From assembly GCA_017431365.1 (NCBI GenBank), contig JAFRLF010000033.1, positions 1-36,590 of the forward strand: a stretch of DNA of 36,590 bases, given 5' to 3'. The first letter of the stretch is position 1, and each line of letters begins with the position of its first letter. The stretch comes from Clostridia bacterium. Lineage in GTDB: Bacteria > Bacillota > Clostridia > Christensenellales > Aristaeellaceae. The translations under genes and the position numbers were made by a program. Below the pieces are notes generated by a model. That model was not told where the DNA came from. It searched no databases and saw only the letters and a program-made list of their open reading frames with translations. Below, in pieces: positions 18,063-26,647 of this stretch.

Positions 18063-18998
18063 TCACTTGTCCCTTTTCGAGCCGATGTTCTTTGTATATT
18101 TGAAGATCATCGGGTAGACGCCAAACTCGAGGAACGAAATGACGGTATACCGGATGGCCCTCACGAGCAGAGCGGCGTACTGTCCCGAAGCCAGGAATTC
18201 TTTGTCAAAGGGGAGCTTGAGCAGTTTGTCCGCCGCGAAGAATATGACCAGTCCTCCGACGAGCCGGAGCGCGATGCGGATGGGCGAACGGGTATTCTCG
18301 AACTGGACGAATCGTTCTTCGACCGGAATAGAGGCGATAAACCCGAGGAGCAGACCAAAACAGGTAAAGTAGTCCGCGCTCTTGCAGAAAAACAGCCCCG
18401 GCAGCGCGGTCAGCAGGAGGACCAGGCGCAGCGCGTTTTCGTTTTTGATGACGCGCCGCAATCCGCTGATCAGGCCAATGGCAAACGCGCTGACCAGCCA
18501 GCCGCAGATGATGTCGGTGGGGAAGTGCGCTCCCACGACGACTCGGGAAAAACCGACGAGCAGACAGAGAACGCATGCGACGACGGTCAGCGCTCTCTTC
18601 TTAAAGTACAGGGCGATGGAGCCGAACAATGACGAAGCTGTCGTCGAGTGTCCGCTGGGGAAGGAATACCCCTGGGCGACGATATCGTAAACATCCGCGT
18701 TTTTATCGACGGGGCGCAGGATGTTGATGGTCTCGTGATCAAAATAAGGCCGTCTTCTCAGAACGCAGTTTTTGACCATCGGGTTGTAGACGCTGGCGGC
18801 GAGCAGGTTGAGGCCGACGTATTTGCCCGCCTGCTTGTTCAGACACCAATAGAGAAATCCCAGTACGAGAATGGCGACGAGCTCTTCGCCGAAGATGGAC
18901 AGACGCGATACGAAGGAGATGAAGCCTTCAGGCATGTGAGACTGAAGCCATTCGATGAGGCTGACTTCCCAATTGTAGGCGAAAGAGATACCTTCCAT
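18063..18998 (-). CDS. PAP2-family membrane phosphatase
   Basis: The protein has 311 residues with all three PAP2 signatures: KNCVLRRRP (Lys76-Pro84), PSGH (114-117) and SRVVVGAHFPTD (Ser151, Arg152, His158, Asp162). Several membrane helices flank them, placing the active site at the outer membrane face. The C-terminal third (residues about 180-300) adds further hydrophobic segments beyond the minimal domain. Likely substrates are lipid pyrophosphates such as undecaprenyl pyrophosphate or phosphatidic acid; which is not shown by the sequence. It begins 24 bases after the regulator gene. Confidence 0.85.
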   Translation of the reverse strand: MEGISFAYNWEVSLIEWLQSHMPEGFISFVSRLSIFGEELVAILVLGFLYWCLNKQAGKYVGLNLLAASVYNPMVKNCVLRRRPYFDHETINILRPVDKNADVYDIVAQGYSFPSGHSTTASSLFGSIALYFKKRALTVVACVLCLLVGFSRVVVGAHFPTDIICGWLVSAFAIGLISGLRRVIKNENALRLVLLLTALPGLFFCKSADYFTCFGLLLGFIASIPVEERFVQFENTRSPIRIALRLVGGLVIFFAADKLLKLPFDKEFLASGQYAALLVRAIRYTVISFLEFGVYPMIFKYTKNIGSKRDK

Positions 18999-19022
18999 AT
19001 CTTAAACTCCTGTCTGAATGCG

Positions 19023-19733
19023 TTATAGAGCCCGTTCGAGGCGGACGCAGCGGCCGAGGAACAGCACTTCTCTCAGGGGCAGCACCTCGCCGTCGAATTC
19101 CATTTCATAGGATTGCAAAAGGACGCGCCCGCCGTCCTGCTTTTTGACCTTCCGGGCGACCCGGCGTCCATCCATCTGAATGATCATAAAGCTGTCATCC
19201 ACCGGCGTGGCGGCGGGGACGACGAGCAGCAAATCCCCCGCAAAGACGCGGAAGCCCCGCAGTTTGTTGTCCGGCACGCGGAAGAACATCACCTTGTCGG
19301 GATGCCCGCCCTCGATGCGCCCGCCGATGACTGGCATCAGCCGGTGGTCGATGACAAGGCCGTTTTCGTCGATGATGGGCACGCGCTTGACCACGCCGCC
19401 CAGCGCGTCGAGCCACGCGTCGGCGGAGGCCTGCGTCTGTTCCTGCTCCTGAGGCGTCACCGTTTCCGGCGGCTTCGCCGGGATGACGTACGGCCGGGGC
19501 CTCGGGCGGAGCGGGACATCGGGTTCGGCGGCAACTTCCAATTCGGTGGAGACAGGGTTTTTCACGCCGAGAACCTTGAGTATGCGCTGCGCCTGATCGT
19601 CGGAGACGATGCGCGACCCGCGCTCGACATCGTTAATAAAGGATTCGGCGACGCCGCACTTTTTGGCAAGCGCCTTCGGCGTCATGCCGGATTTCACCCG
19701 CGCGGCCCTGATGGTTTCGCCCAACCTGCTCAT
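19023..19733 (-). CDS. XRE-type HTH regulator with inactive S24/LexA-like C-terminal domain
   Basis: This is a 236-residue transcription regulator. Residues 5-57 form an XRE/Cro helix-turn-helix (LGETIRAARVKSGMTPKALA, VAESFINDVERGSR). A proline-rich linker follows, then an S24-like fold at about 140-232 (FRVFAGDLLLVV, FMIIQMDGRRVARKVKK). At the place of the catalytic Ser-Met, before GFRVFAGD, the residues are Lys157-Leu158; the Lys of the dyad appears kept. Autocleavage is therefore unlikely and the domain may instead sense a ligand or dimerise. I chose the ATG at 19733 (GGGAGG upstream, HTH begins at once); an in-frame start at 19826 would overlap the promoter. It is divergent from the 19958-30005 operon, a natural candidate target. 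Confidence 0.75.
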   Translation of the reverse strand: MSRLGETIRAARVKSGMTPKALAKKCGVAESFINDVERGSRIVSDDQAQRILKVLGVKNPVSTELEVAAEPDVPLRPRPRPYVIPAKPPETVTPQEQEQTQASADAWLDALGGVVKRVPIIDENGLVIDHRLMPVIGGRIEGGHPDKVMFFRVPDNKLRGFRVFAGDLLLVVPAATPVDDSFMIIQMDGRRVARKVKKQDGGRVLLQSYEMEFDGEVLPLREVLFLGRCVRLERAL

Positions 19734-19808
19734 GTCCCATGCCTCCCGATGCGGATACGCCCGTTTAAGGGACGTGAAGAGCATATCTGACTTGATTATT
19801 CTGAACAA

Positions 19809-19817
19809 ATTATACCA
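19809..19817 (-). promoter_or_regulatory. Extended -10 promoter of the regulator cluster
   Basis: The minus strand reads TGGTATAAT (19817 to 19809), an extended -10 element with a consensus TATAAT. The -35 region is weak. It lies about 75 bases upstream of the regulator start. Confidence 0.55.
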
Positions 19818-19879
19818 CAATCTCATCTGAAAGAATATATAACGATTCGAGTTTGCAGAAAATCAACTTAATCATGACC

Positions 19880-19908
19880 TTTTTGTGCAACCCGTTCTCA
19901 TGTATAAT
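19880..19908 (+). promoter_or_regulatory. Promoter of the adaptor/ABC operon
   Basis: TATAAT (19903-19908) is preceded at 17 bases by TTTTTG (19880-19885), a weak -35. It sits 50 bases upstream of the GTG start at 19958. The two divergent promoters are about 90 bases apart in AT-rich DNA, room for one regulator to control both. Confidence 0.6.
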
Positions 19909-19957
19909 AGTCTAAACATCAAATGGATTTTTAATGGCATCAACAGGAGGATTTTAC

Positions 19958-22144
19958 GTGAAAAAGTGGCTTTGCCTGCTCCTGGCGCTGTGCATGCTGC
20001 TGACATGCGCGGGCCTGAGCGAAGGAGATATTATAACCGAAGAAACGACGCCGGTCACGGTACCCGACAGCGCGGACGAGGATCAGCCGACCGGCGCGGA
20101 TACGCAGATCGACGGCAGCGCTTCGGGTGCTGATCCGCAGGAAGGTGAGTCCCAGGCCGGTTCCGGTGAAGGCGCGGACAGCGGGGAGACGCCGGAAGGC
20201 AGTTCGGATTCCGGTCAGACGGATGAGCCCGGCGGGTCCGGGGAGCCGACCGATCCGTCGGATCCGGCCGTTCCCGTTGAACCCGCGGATCCGGACGCTC
20301 CCGTGGATCCTGCGGATCCTGACGCTCCCGCGACGCCCGAGGGCCCTGAGACCCCCGAAGATCCCGCGGATCCTGAAAACCCCGATGAACCTGAGGATCC
20401 CGAAAACCCTGTGCAGCCGGATCAGCCCGTAGACGGCGAAATCGACTGGGACGAGGTCCGCTCCGGTGAAGTCTGGCACGAGACCAGTGACGGAGAAATC
20501 ATCTTTGGCAAGCTGGAGGACGTGCTCACCGCGCTGCTCACGGGCGGCGAACCTCTGGACGAGGAAAACCCGCTCCTTATATACATATGCCGGGACGAGG
20601 TCCTTCGCGTCCGCGAGATCCGCCGTGGCGACGTGTATTACTTCGCCTTTGCCATCGACGAAGTGGCTCTCCCCGAGGCAAAGGACAGGCAGATCGTCAT
20701 TTCTGAAACGGATCCTGACGCTCCGGCTCCCGATTCCGGGGCGGACGACGACCAGACCGAACCCGATCCGGAACAGATCATCTCCCTGTACGTCTATCTT
20801 GAACAGGAGCAGGATCCGCAGCCAGACGATCCGGAACCGGAGGAGCCCGTCCTCTCAGTGATCGCGTCGGACTATGTGGCTGACGCGTGGTCGAATACCG
20901 TGCCGGTCTTTGCGCTCAGCGGCATTCCTGAGGATAAGGCTTATTGGGAGTATGGCGTCGTGCGCTACGGCAGCACGCATGTGGATATCATCGAGGACGG
21001 GGCCTTTTCCGCGCTCGAAGAAGGGGAGTACACGCTGCGCTTCGTCATGCTGGACGAGCTTGGAAATGTGGTCTCCGCTTCCGACCTGTATACGGTGAAG
21101 CTCGACTACACGGAGCCGGAGATCGTCGCCGTCAACACGGATACAGGCGTCAGCTACCAGATGGTGATCAACGCCTGGGACGAGCTGAGCGGCGCGGCGC
21201 AGTTCTCCATAGACGGGGGAGAGACCTGGCTCGATCCCGAAGAGGGATCCATGGTCTATACCGCCCTTTCCAAGACGACGATCGAAGGCGGGCAGATCAT
21301 GGTCAGGGACGTGGCCGGCAATACGGCGGTCTGGCCGGACGAGGTGGAGCTGAAGAGAGCTTCGAGCGGCGGCTACTATGGCGGCGGCGGTGGCGGAGGC
21401 GGCGGGAGCCGCGGCATCGTCCATACCAAGTCGAGCGGGTTCTCCAAGCGCGAGTATGATACGGTCAACGTCAGCTCGGAAGGCGGCGACGCCGTGACCT
21501 ACATGCACACCCTGACGCTGGATGGGCAGCCGATGGACCTGACGCTCGATCTGGACCGGGCCTTGGGCTTTGCGTACGACGAGACTTACGAGCCTGTGTT
21601 CGCGATGAGCCTTCTTTACTGGGCGGACGAACCAGTCTCGGAGGATGACGGCGAAGATGAGCCGGCCGACGCAAAGACGCCGGACCCGAACACGCTCGTC
21701 CTGATCGCCGCCAACGAAGACGTGAACAAAGCCAGCGACAATTACGCGTACAGGTGGTCCTTCAACGGCTCGATTCTGCGTCAGCTCGGCAAGAGCGGCA
21801 TATCCTATCTCGCCCTGGTGATCGACGATTACGTCGTCGCCATGCCGACGGAGGGCTTTCTGGCCGGCGAGGATTACGTGGCGCTGAAGATGCAGGGCGT
21901 TCCGACGAGGGGCTTCGACTACGAGGTCGTAATGGCTTACGAGGATACGGACGGCGAAGCATCCGCCGGCAAGTACGAACCGGCGGACATTCTCGCGCGC
22001 TGGCTGTACGAAATCACCGTCACGCACGAGGATGTGTCCGTTCAGTTGACGGACGACGATGAGCAGCCCATGTACATGGTCGGCATATGCGCGGGACTCG
22101 ACAGCGTCTTTGACTCTGTCTATGGCGCCGCGCAGAAGTCTTAA
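19958..22144 (+). CDS. Exported acidic protein with Pro-rich linker and polyglycine stretch, function unknown
   Basis: The product is 728 residues from a GTG start with AGGAGG seven bases upstream; an upstream ATG in the same frame at 19934 would put eight extra residues before the signal peptide. The signal peptide is KKWLCLLLALCMLLTCAG. A long low-complexity segment rich in Pro, Asp and Glu (PADPDAPVDPADPDAP type, about residues 60-160) is followed by beta-rich regions, an Ig/bacterial-surface-like segment around residues 300-460, a run of nine glycines near residue 478, and a last folded region. I recognise no family. It is the first gene of the operon, 27 bases before the HlyD-like adaptor, so it may be an external partner of that machinery. 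Confidence 0.65.
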   Translation: MKKWLCLLLALCMLLTCAGLSEGDIITEETTPVTVPDSADEDQPTGADTQIDGSASGADPQEGESQAGSGEGADSGETPEGSSDSGQTDEPGGSGEPTDPSDPAVPVEPADPDAPVDPADPDAPATPEGPETPEDPADPENPDEPEDPENPVQPDQPVDGEIDWDEVRSGEVWHETSDGEIIFGKLEDVLTALLTGGEPLDEENPLLIYICRDEVLRVREIRRGDVYYFAFAIDEVALPEAKDRQIVISETDPDAPAPDSGADDDQTEPDPEQIISLYVYLEQEQDPQPDDPEPEEPVLSVIASDYVADAWSNTVPVFALSGIPEDKAYWEYGVVRYGSTHVDIIEDGAFSALEEGEYTLRFVMLDELGNVVSASDLYTVKLDYTEPEIVAVNTDTGVSYQMVINAWDELSGAAQFSIDGGETWLDPEEGSMVYTALSKTTIEGGQIMVRDVAGNTAVWPDEVELKRASSGGYYGGGGGGGGGSRGIVHTKSSGFSKREYDTVNVSSEGGDAVTYMHTLTLDGQPMDLTLDLDRALGFAYDETYEPVFAMSLLYWADEPVSEDDGEDEPADAKTPDPNTLVLIAANEDVNKASDNYAYRWSFNGSILRQLGKSGISYLALVIDDYVVAMPTEGFLAGEDYVALKMQGVPTRGFDYEVVMAYEDTDGEASAGKYEPADILARWLYEITVTHEDVSVQLTDDDEQPMYMVGICAGLDSVFDSVYGAAQKS

Positions 22145-22171
22145 AGAATTCATTTGAGGAGGATACGGACA

Positions 22172-23326
22172 ATGCTGCGCAAGGCTTTGGTTGGAATGTT
22201 GACATTTGCCCTCTTGCTCATGTGTTTCCCCGCCGCAGCGGAGACTTTGCTGTCGTTTACGGGCGTGGTCGTGGCCGGCGAAGTGCGGCCTGTCACGGCG
22301 GCGTATGGCGGCCGCGTGACCGGGTTGAAGCTGCGCAAGGGCGATTACGTCGCCCACAACGACAAAATCGCCGAGATCGCCACGACGCTGAACTACGCGC
22401 CGCTGGAGGGCACGGTTTCGGGCATCTTCGCCAATGAGGGCGACGACGCCGCGTCGATCGTCGACCGCTATACGGCGATCATGTTCATCGAACCGACGAA
22501 CAAGTACACCATCACCGCGACGACTGAGAACGCGTACAACAAGAGCGAGAACAAGTTCGTCCACCTGGGCGAGAAGGTCTATCTCTCCTGCACGGCCGAC
22601 GGCACCCACCAGGGTGTGGGCGTCATCGCCGCGCTGACGGAGAAGGGCTACAAGGTCGAGGTGACCGGCGGAGAGTTTTACATGGGCGAGACCGTCGGGA
22701 TTTACCGCGACAGCGAGTATAAGGCGCAGTCGCGCATCGGGCGAGGGACCATCGACCGTACGGCGCCGGTCGCCGTCAAGGGGACGGGAAGCGTTCTCCG
22801 GATCCACGTGGAAAACGGCGATTTCGTTGAGCGCGGCGAACTCCTCTTTGAAACGGTCGACGGAACCCTGGACGGTATGTACGCGCCGGACTGCGCCGTC
22901 CTGGCGCCCGTGAACGGCGTCGTCGCCTCGGTGGACGTCAATCCCGGTGCTTCCGTCAACAAGGGCGACGTCATCGCCACGATCTACCCCTCGGATTCGA
23001 TGCAGATCGAGTTCATCGTCCCGGAGGAGAATCTGTTCGACATCGTCGAGGGACAGAAGGTCTCCATCGAATTCTACTGGGACGACGACGAGAACATGAC
23101 CACCACGGGCACGATCTCCAGCATATCCCACCTCAGCGAGTCGGCGGAGACCGATCCCGGCGCGGGACGCCGCAGCTACAAGGCTTACGTCTCGTTTGAG
23201 CCGGAGGAAAACGTCCGCCTCGGCATGAGCGTGTTCATCTACACGGCTGACCAGGGCCATCCGTCAGCGGACGCGCCCGACGACGCAGAGCCGTCGGAAG
23301 ACATGGAAGACGATGACGAAAACTGA
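22172..23326 (+). CDS. HlyD/MFP-like exported adaptor protein 1
   Basis: The protein has 384 residues with a signal peptide (MLRKALVGMLTFALLLMCFPAAAE). It carries two biotinyl-lipoyl-like stretches, GRVTGLKLRKGDYVAHNDKI (about residues 50-70) and APVNGVVASVDVNPGASVNK (about 247-267), a layout typical of membrane fusion proteins. A beta-barrel-like part follows (IEFIVPEENLFDIVEGQKV). There is almost no coiled-coil hairpin. The end is acidic (DAEPSEDMEDDDEN). In Gram-positives such adaptors work with ABC permeases in export or in signalling complexes. ATG at 22172 follows GAGGAGG; a TTG at 22154 overlaps that site and is unlikely. Confidence 0.7.
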   Translation: MLRKALVGMLTFALLLMCFPAAAETLLSFTGVVVAGEVRPVTAAYGGRVTGLKLRKGDYVAHNDKIAEIATTLNYAPLEGTVSGIFANEGDDAASIVDRYTAIMFIEPTNKYTITATTENAYNKSENKFVHLGEKVYLSCTADGTHQGVGVIAALTEKGYKVEVTGGEFYMGETVGIYRDSEYKAQSRIGRGTIDRTAPVAVKGTGSVLRIHVENGDFVERGELLFETVDGTLDGMYAPDCAVLAPVNGVVASVDVNPGASVNKGDVIATIYPSDSMQIEFIVPEENLFDIVEGQKVSIEFYWDDDENMTTTGTISSISHLSESAETDPGAGRRSYKAYVSFEPEENVRLGMSVFIYTADQGHPSADAPDDAEPSEDMEDDDEN

Positions 23327-23347
23327 TTTCTTTGGAGGAATAATCAC

Positions 23348-25720
23348 ATGAAAACATGGCTTTCCGCCGCTCTCGCGCTCTTGCTGGTTTTCTGTTGCGC
23401 GGCCGGCGCTCTGGCCTCGGCGGGCGACCGCACGATCCTGCGCCCGTCGTCCGATCCGTCGTTCGGTTCGGAAATCTACGTCGAGAGCGCGTTTGTCATC
23501 GGACGCGACATATATTACGGAGACAGCGGCTCTACGCTGTGCATTTACAATCTCGACACCCAGGAGACGAGGCAGTTGACCGTCTCGCATGATCAGCCCG
23601 ACGAGGACTCTGACGCGGACGATTCCGACGAAGAGGATTTCGACGACGAAGAATTCGACGAGGAGTACGACGGTGATTTCTCCGGCACGAGCCGCTGGAC
23701 GCAGATCGACAGGCTGTTTGCCTACGACGGGACCATATACGCCCTTGCGCACGACACGATCAGCGACGAAGACGGCTCGGAATTCGAAGGCGAGTACGTC
23801 CGCAAACTGGACATCGTCGACGATACGGCCTACTTCGTCCCCTCGGATATCGACGACCTCGATTTTTCGGATCTGGTCAGCGAAGGCGAGTACGTCGATA
23901 TGGATTACATCGAAAGAGTGGAGACGGTCGGGGATACGCTCTATCTTCTGTCTCAGTCCTATGAGACGGACATGACGGTCCTGCACGCCTTCGACCTGCA
24001 GACTGGGCGGCACGATACGTATTACATCGATCATATCAACTCCTTTGCCCCCGCAGGCGAGGGCATGGTCATCATCCAGCAGTTCGACTGGGCCGAGGCG
24101 GACACCGCCACGCTGTCGCTCTACGACCTGGAGAGCGACAGCGTCGTCAGCGAGATGACGGTCGAGGTCGTGAATTACGCGCTGCCCTCCAACCTCTGTT
24201 ACGACGCCGAGCGCGGTATGCTCTACTTCGTTCAGAACGGCGAGATCTGGCGCTGCGAGAACATGGATCCCGAGACGCTGATCAGCGTCAACGAGGCGCC
24301 GTCGACCAATACGGGCGCCGCAGGCGCGCTGACGGACGACGGGTATATGCTCCTCTATAACTGGCAGTCGGTGGTGCTCCGGAGCGTCGATCCGGAAAAG
24401 CGCTCGAAGGTCAACCTGAAAGCCATGCTCTATTACGGCGACACAAACGTGTTCAACAACGCGTATTTCGCCTTTACCGAGAATCATGGCGACATGTCCG
24501 TCGTCATCTCCCGGGGCGAGAACGCGTCGGACATCCTGCAGGCGATGATGAACCGCGATTCGACCTACGACATTTACAGCCTGTCGGCTTCGTCCAACGA
24601 GTTTGACACGCTGAAGCGCCGCGGCTTCCTGACGGAACTGGACGCGGACGCATACATCGCCGAGCGCGTCGACGCCATGTGGCCCGCCTTTTCTGAGGCG
24701 ATGAAGGACGAAAACGGATCCATCATCGCCGTGCCCACGAGCGTTTACGGAAACGCCCTGGCCGTGAACACCGCGCATCTGGAACAGCTTGGGCTGACGT
24801 TTGAGGATCTGCCGACCTCCTGGGACGGAATCCTGGATTTCATGATCGGCCTGCCGGAGCTCCTGGAGGATAACGATTCACTCAGGGCGTTTGAACCGTG
24901 GTACGATCAGACGAGCATCAGAACGCAGCTGCAGTTTTTGATCCTCAGGGATTATCAGAACTATCTCGGCGGTCTGGAGGACGAGTCGTTCCAGTTTAAC
25001 ACGCCGGTGCTTCAGAACCTTTTGAACAAGGTTGAGCAGATCGATCTCGAGGCCCTCGGCGTGCCTGAATCGGACGACGACGAGGGCGGCTGGTGGAGCG
25101 AAGACGGACAGAAGTATACCCTGTTCAGCATCGGCTATGGGCTGACTGACATGTATTATAACGCGGACGATCAGCCCAGATCGCTGATCCTGTCCATCGA
25201 CGGCGAAGAGCCGAAGGCGGGCGTGTTCGTGACCGTGGTCATCGTCAATCCGTATTCCGAACACAAGGAAGAGGCGATGCTGTTCCTCGAGTCGCTGCTC
25301 GACAGCATGACGATCGAGTCCAAGTACAATTTCTTCCCGGAGTACGATGAGCCGATGAAATATCCCGGCTTTGAAGAGTACGCCGAGAATCTTAAGCAGT
25401 GGTATGACGACGCCGTTAAGTCCCGCGACGAGGCCGACGAGGACGAGAAAGCCGAATGGGACGAGACGATCGAGTTCTATCAGCATGAGCTCGAGAACGT
25501 CGACGACAGCTTCTGGCGCTTCAGCCCACAGATGATCGAAAGCTACCGCAGAGACGTGGAACGTTTTACGGTCGTCACATACGATTTCACCAACGATGTC
25601 AGTCAGGACCCGGAATTCGAGACCATTTGGACGGAGTTTATTTCCGGGCAGTCGGACACGCAGACCTTCCTTCAGGCCATTGACAGAAAAGTCAGGATGA
25701 TGAGGGAAGAGGGCTATTGA
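23348..25720 (+). CDS. Exported propeller-like/extracellular solute-binding fusion protein
   Basis: This 790-residue protein has a signal peptide (MKTWLSAALALLLVFCCAAG) but no clear lipobox. Residues about 27-350 consist of repeated short beta units reminiscent of a propeller (YYGDSGSTLCIYNLDTQE, YLLSQSYETDMTVLHAFDL, LYFVQNGEIWRCENM), interrupted by a very acidic loop (about 84-112). From about residue 350 it resembles a family 1 sugar-type solute-binding protein: DILQAMMNRDSTYDIYSLSA, ELDADAYIAERVD, VPTSVYGNALAVNT, WDGILDFM, then EAMLFLESLLDS. It is directly followed by MalF/MalG-type permeases, so it is the probable substrate receptor. The fused N-domain is unusual; typical binding proteins are 400-450 residues. 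Confidence 0.75.
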   Translation: MKTWLSAALALLLVFCCAAGALASAGDRTILRPSSDPSFGSEIYVESAFVIGRDIYYGDSGSTLCIYNLDTQETRQLTVSHDQPDEDSDADDSDEEDFDDEEFDEEYDGDFSGTSRWTQIDRLFAYDGTIYALAHDTISDEDGSEFEGEYVRKLDIVDDTAYFVPSDIDDLDFSDLVSEGEYVDMDYIERVETVGDTLYLLSQSYETDMTVLHAFDLQTGRHDTYYIDHINSFAPAGEGMVIIQQFDWAEADTATLSLYDLESDSVVSEMTVEVVNYALPSNLCYDAERGMLYFVQNGEIWRCENMDPETLISVNEAPSTNTGAAGALTDDGYMLLYNWQSVVLRSVDPEKRSKVNLKAMLYYGDTNVFNNAYFAFTENHGDMSVVISRGENASDILQAMMNRDSTYDIYSLSASSNEFDTLKRRGFLTELDADAYIAERVDAMWPAFSEAMKDENGSIIAVPTSVYGNALAVNTAHLEQLGLTFEDLPTSWDGILDFMIGLPELLEDNDSLRAFEPWYDQTSIRTQLQFLILRDYQNYLGGLEDESFQFNTPVLQNLLNKVEQIDLEALGVPESDDDEGGWWSEDGQKYTLFSIGYGLTDMYYNADDQPRSLILSIDGEEPKAGVFVTVVIVNPYSEHKEEAMLFLESLLDSMTIESKYNFFPEYDEPMKYPGFEEYAENLKQWYDDAVKSRDEADEDEKAEWDETIEFYQHELENVDDSFWRFSPQMIESYRRDVERFTVVTYDFTNDVSQDPEFETIWTEFISGQSDTQTFLQAIDRKVRMMREEGY

Positions 25721-25730
25721 TTCGTTTGGA

Positions 25731-25760
25731 CCCGTTCGCCCGGCGAGCCGGGCGGACGGG
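25731..25760 (+). other. Intercistronic GC-rich hairpin
   Basis: CCCGTTCGCCCGGC (25731-25744) and GCCGGGCGGACGGG (25747-25760) form a 14-position stem with one mismatch and a 2-base loop, in the 56-base gap after the binding-protein gene. Only TTT follows, so it is more likely a partial attenuator or 3'-end stabiliser that raises binding-protein mRNA over permease mRNA, as known in maltose-type operons, than a full terminator. Confidence 0.7.
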
Positions 25761-25776
25761 TTTGGAGGTTTAAAGA

Positions 25777-26631
25777 TTGTATACGCGCAAGAGATTGGTT
25801 CTCCCTTTTTTGCTGCCCGGGCTTCTGGGCATCGTGTTGTTTTACGTGCTGCCGTTCTTCAGCGGCGTGTGGTACAGCGTCACCGACGGCAGTTATAAAA
25901 ACGCGTTCGTGGGCCTGCAGAACTATGTCAACGTCTGGAACAACTCCATGTTCAGGCTCGGCCTGACGAACACGCTTTTGCTCTCGCTGATCTGTGCGCC
26001 TCTTTTGTGGATAAGCTCTTTTTTTGTGAGCCTGCTGCTGAACCGCATTCGGCCCGCCGGGTCCTTTTTTCGCAGCAGCGTGCTTTTGCCATATCTGATG
26101 CCGTCCTCGGCCGTGCTGATCATATGGCTTTTGTGGTTCGATTACGGCGGGATCGTCAACCGGCTGTGCGTGGCTCTTGGACTTGGCCGCGTCAACTGGC
26201 TGGACGGGGCGCCCCTTCGCGTGCCCATCATCCTCATGTTCCTTTGGAAAAACCTCGGCTTCTGTGTGATTATCTTCATGGCCGCACTGCAGGCTGTGCC
26301 GGAGCCGCTGTATGAGTACGCCTCGCTGGAGGGCGCGAGCTTTCGCCAGCAGGCCGTTCACATCACCCTGCCGCTCATCATCCCGTCGGCCTTTCTCGTT
26401 TTCATCCTCGCCTGGATCAACGCCTTCAAAATATTCAAGGAGGTCTACTTCATCGGCGGGGCTTATCCGGCGGAGAGCGTTTACACCCTGCAGCACTATA
26501 TGAACAATATGTACAACAAGCTCAATTACCAGAACGTCACGACGGCGGCGTATAGCTTCGCGGTCATCGTCTTCGCGATCTTTGGGCTCCTGTTCTTTAT
26601 TCAGAATCGCGCTCAGCGCGGCCTGAACTGA
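25777..26631 (+). CDS. Sugar-type ABC transporter permease (MalF/UgpA-like)
   Basis: The product is 284 residues with about six membrane helices. It begins RKRLVLPFLLPGLLGIVLFY, the usual start of this family. The EAA loop that docks to the ATPase is EYASLEGASFRQQAVHITLP (about residues 182-201). The start is TTG at 25777, supported by GGAGG eight bases upstream and by homology of the first residues. It pairs with the next gene as the heterodimeric channel. Confidence 0.85.
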   Translation: MYTRKRLVLPFLLPGLLGIVLFYVLPFFSGVWYSVTDGSYKNAFVGLQNYVNVWNNSMFRLGLTNTLLLSLICAPLLWISSFFVSLLLNRIRPAGSFFRSSVLLPYLMPSSAVLIIWLLWFDYGGIVNRLCVALGLGRVNWLDGAPLRVPIILMFLWKNLGFCVIIFMAALQAVPEPLYEYASLEGASFRQQAVHITLPLIIPSAFLVFILAWINAFKIFKEVYFIGGAYPAESVYTLQHYMNNMYNKLNYQNVTTAAYSFAVIVFAIFGLLFFIQNRAQRGLN

Positions 26632-26647
26632 CGGGGGGTGACGGACG

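Noticed and set aside
20855-23260. An 801-codon open frame on the minus strand opposite the exported protein and adaptor 1.
   Set aside because: It lies wholly antisense to two genes with signal peptides and good ribosome binding sites. Its Arg/His/Val-rich, low-complexity translation has no recognisable motif. High-GC codon use creates such frames.
25731-25760. A full transcription terminator splitting the operon.
   Set aside because: Only three T follow the stem and the next gene has a ribosome binding site but no clear promoter of its own, so partial attenuation is the better reading.
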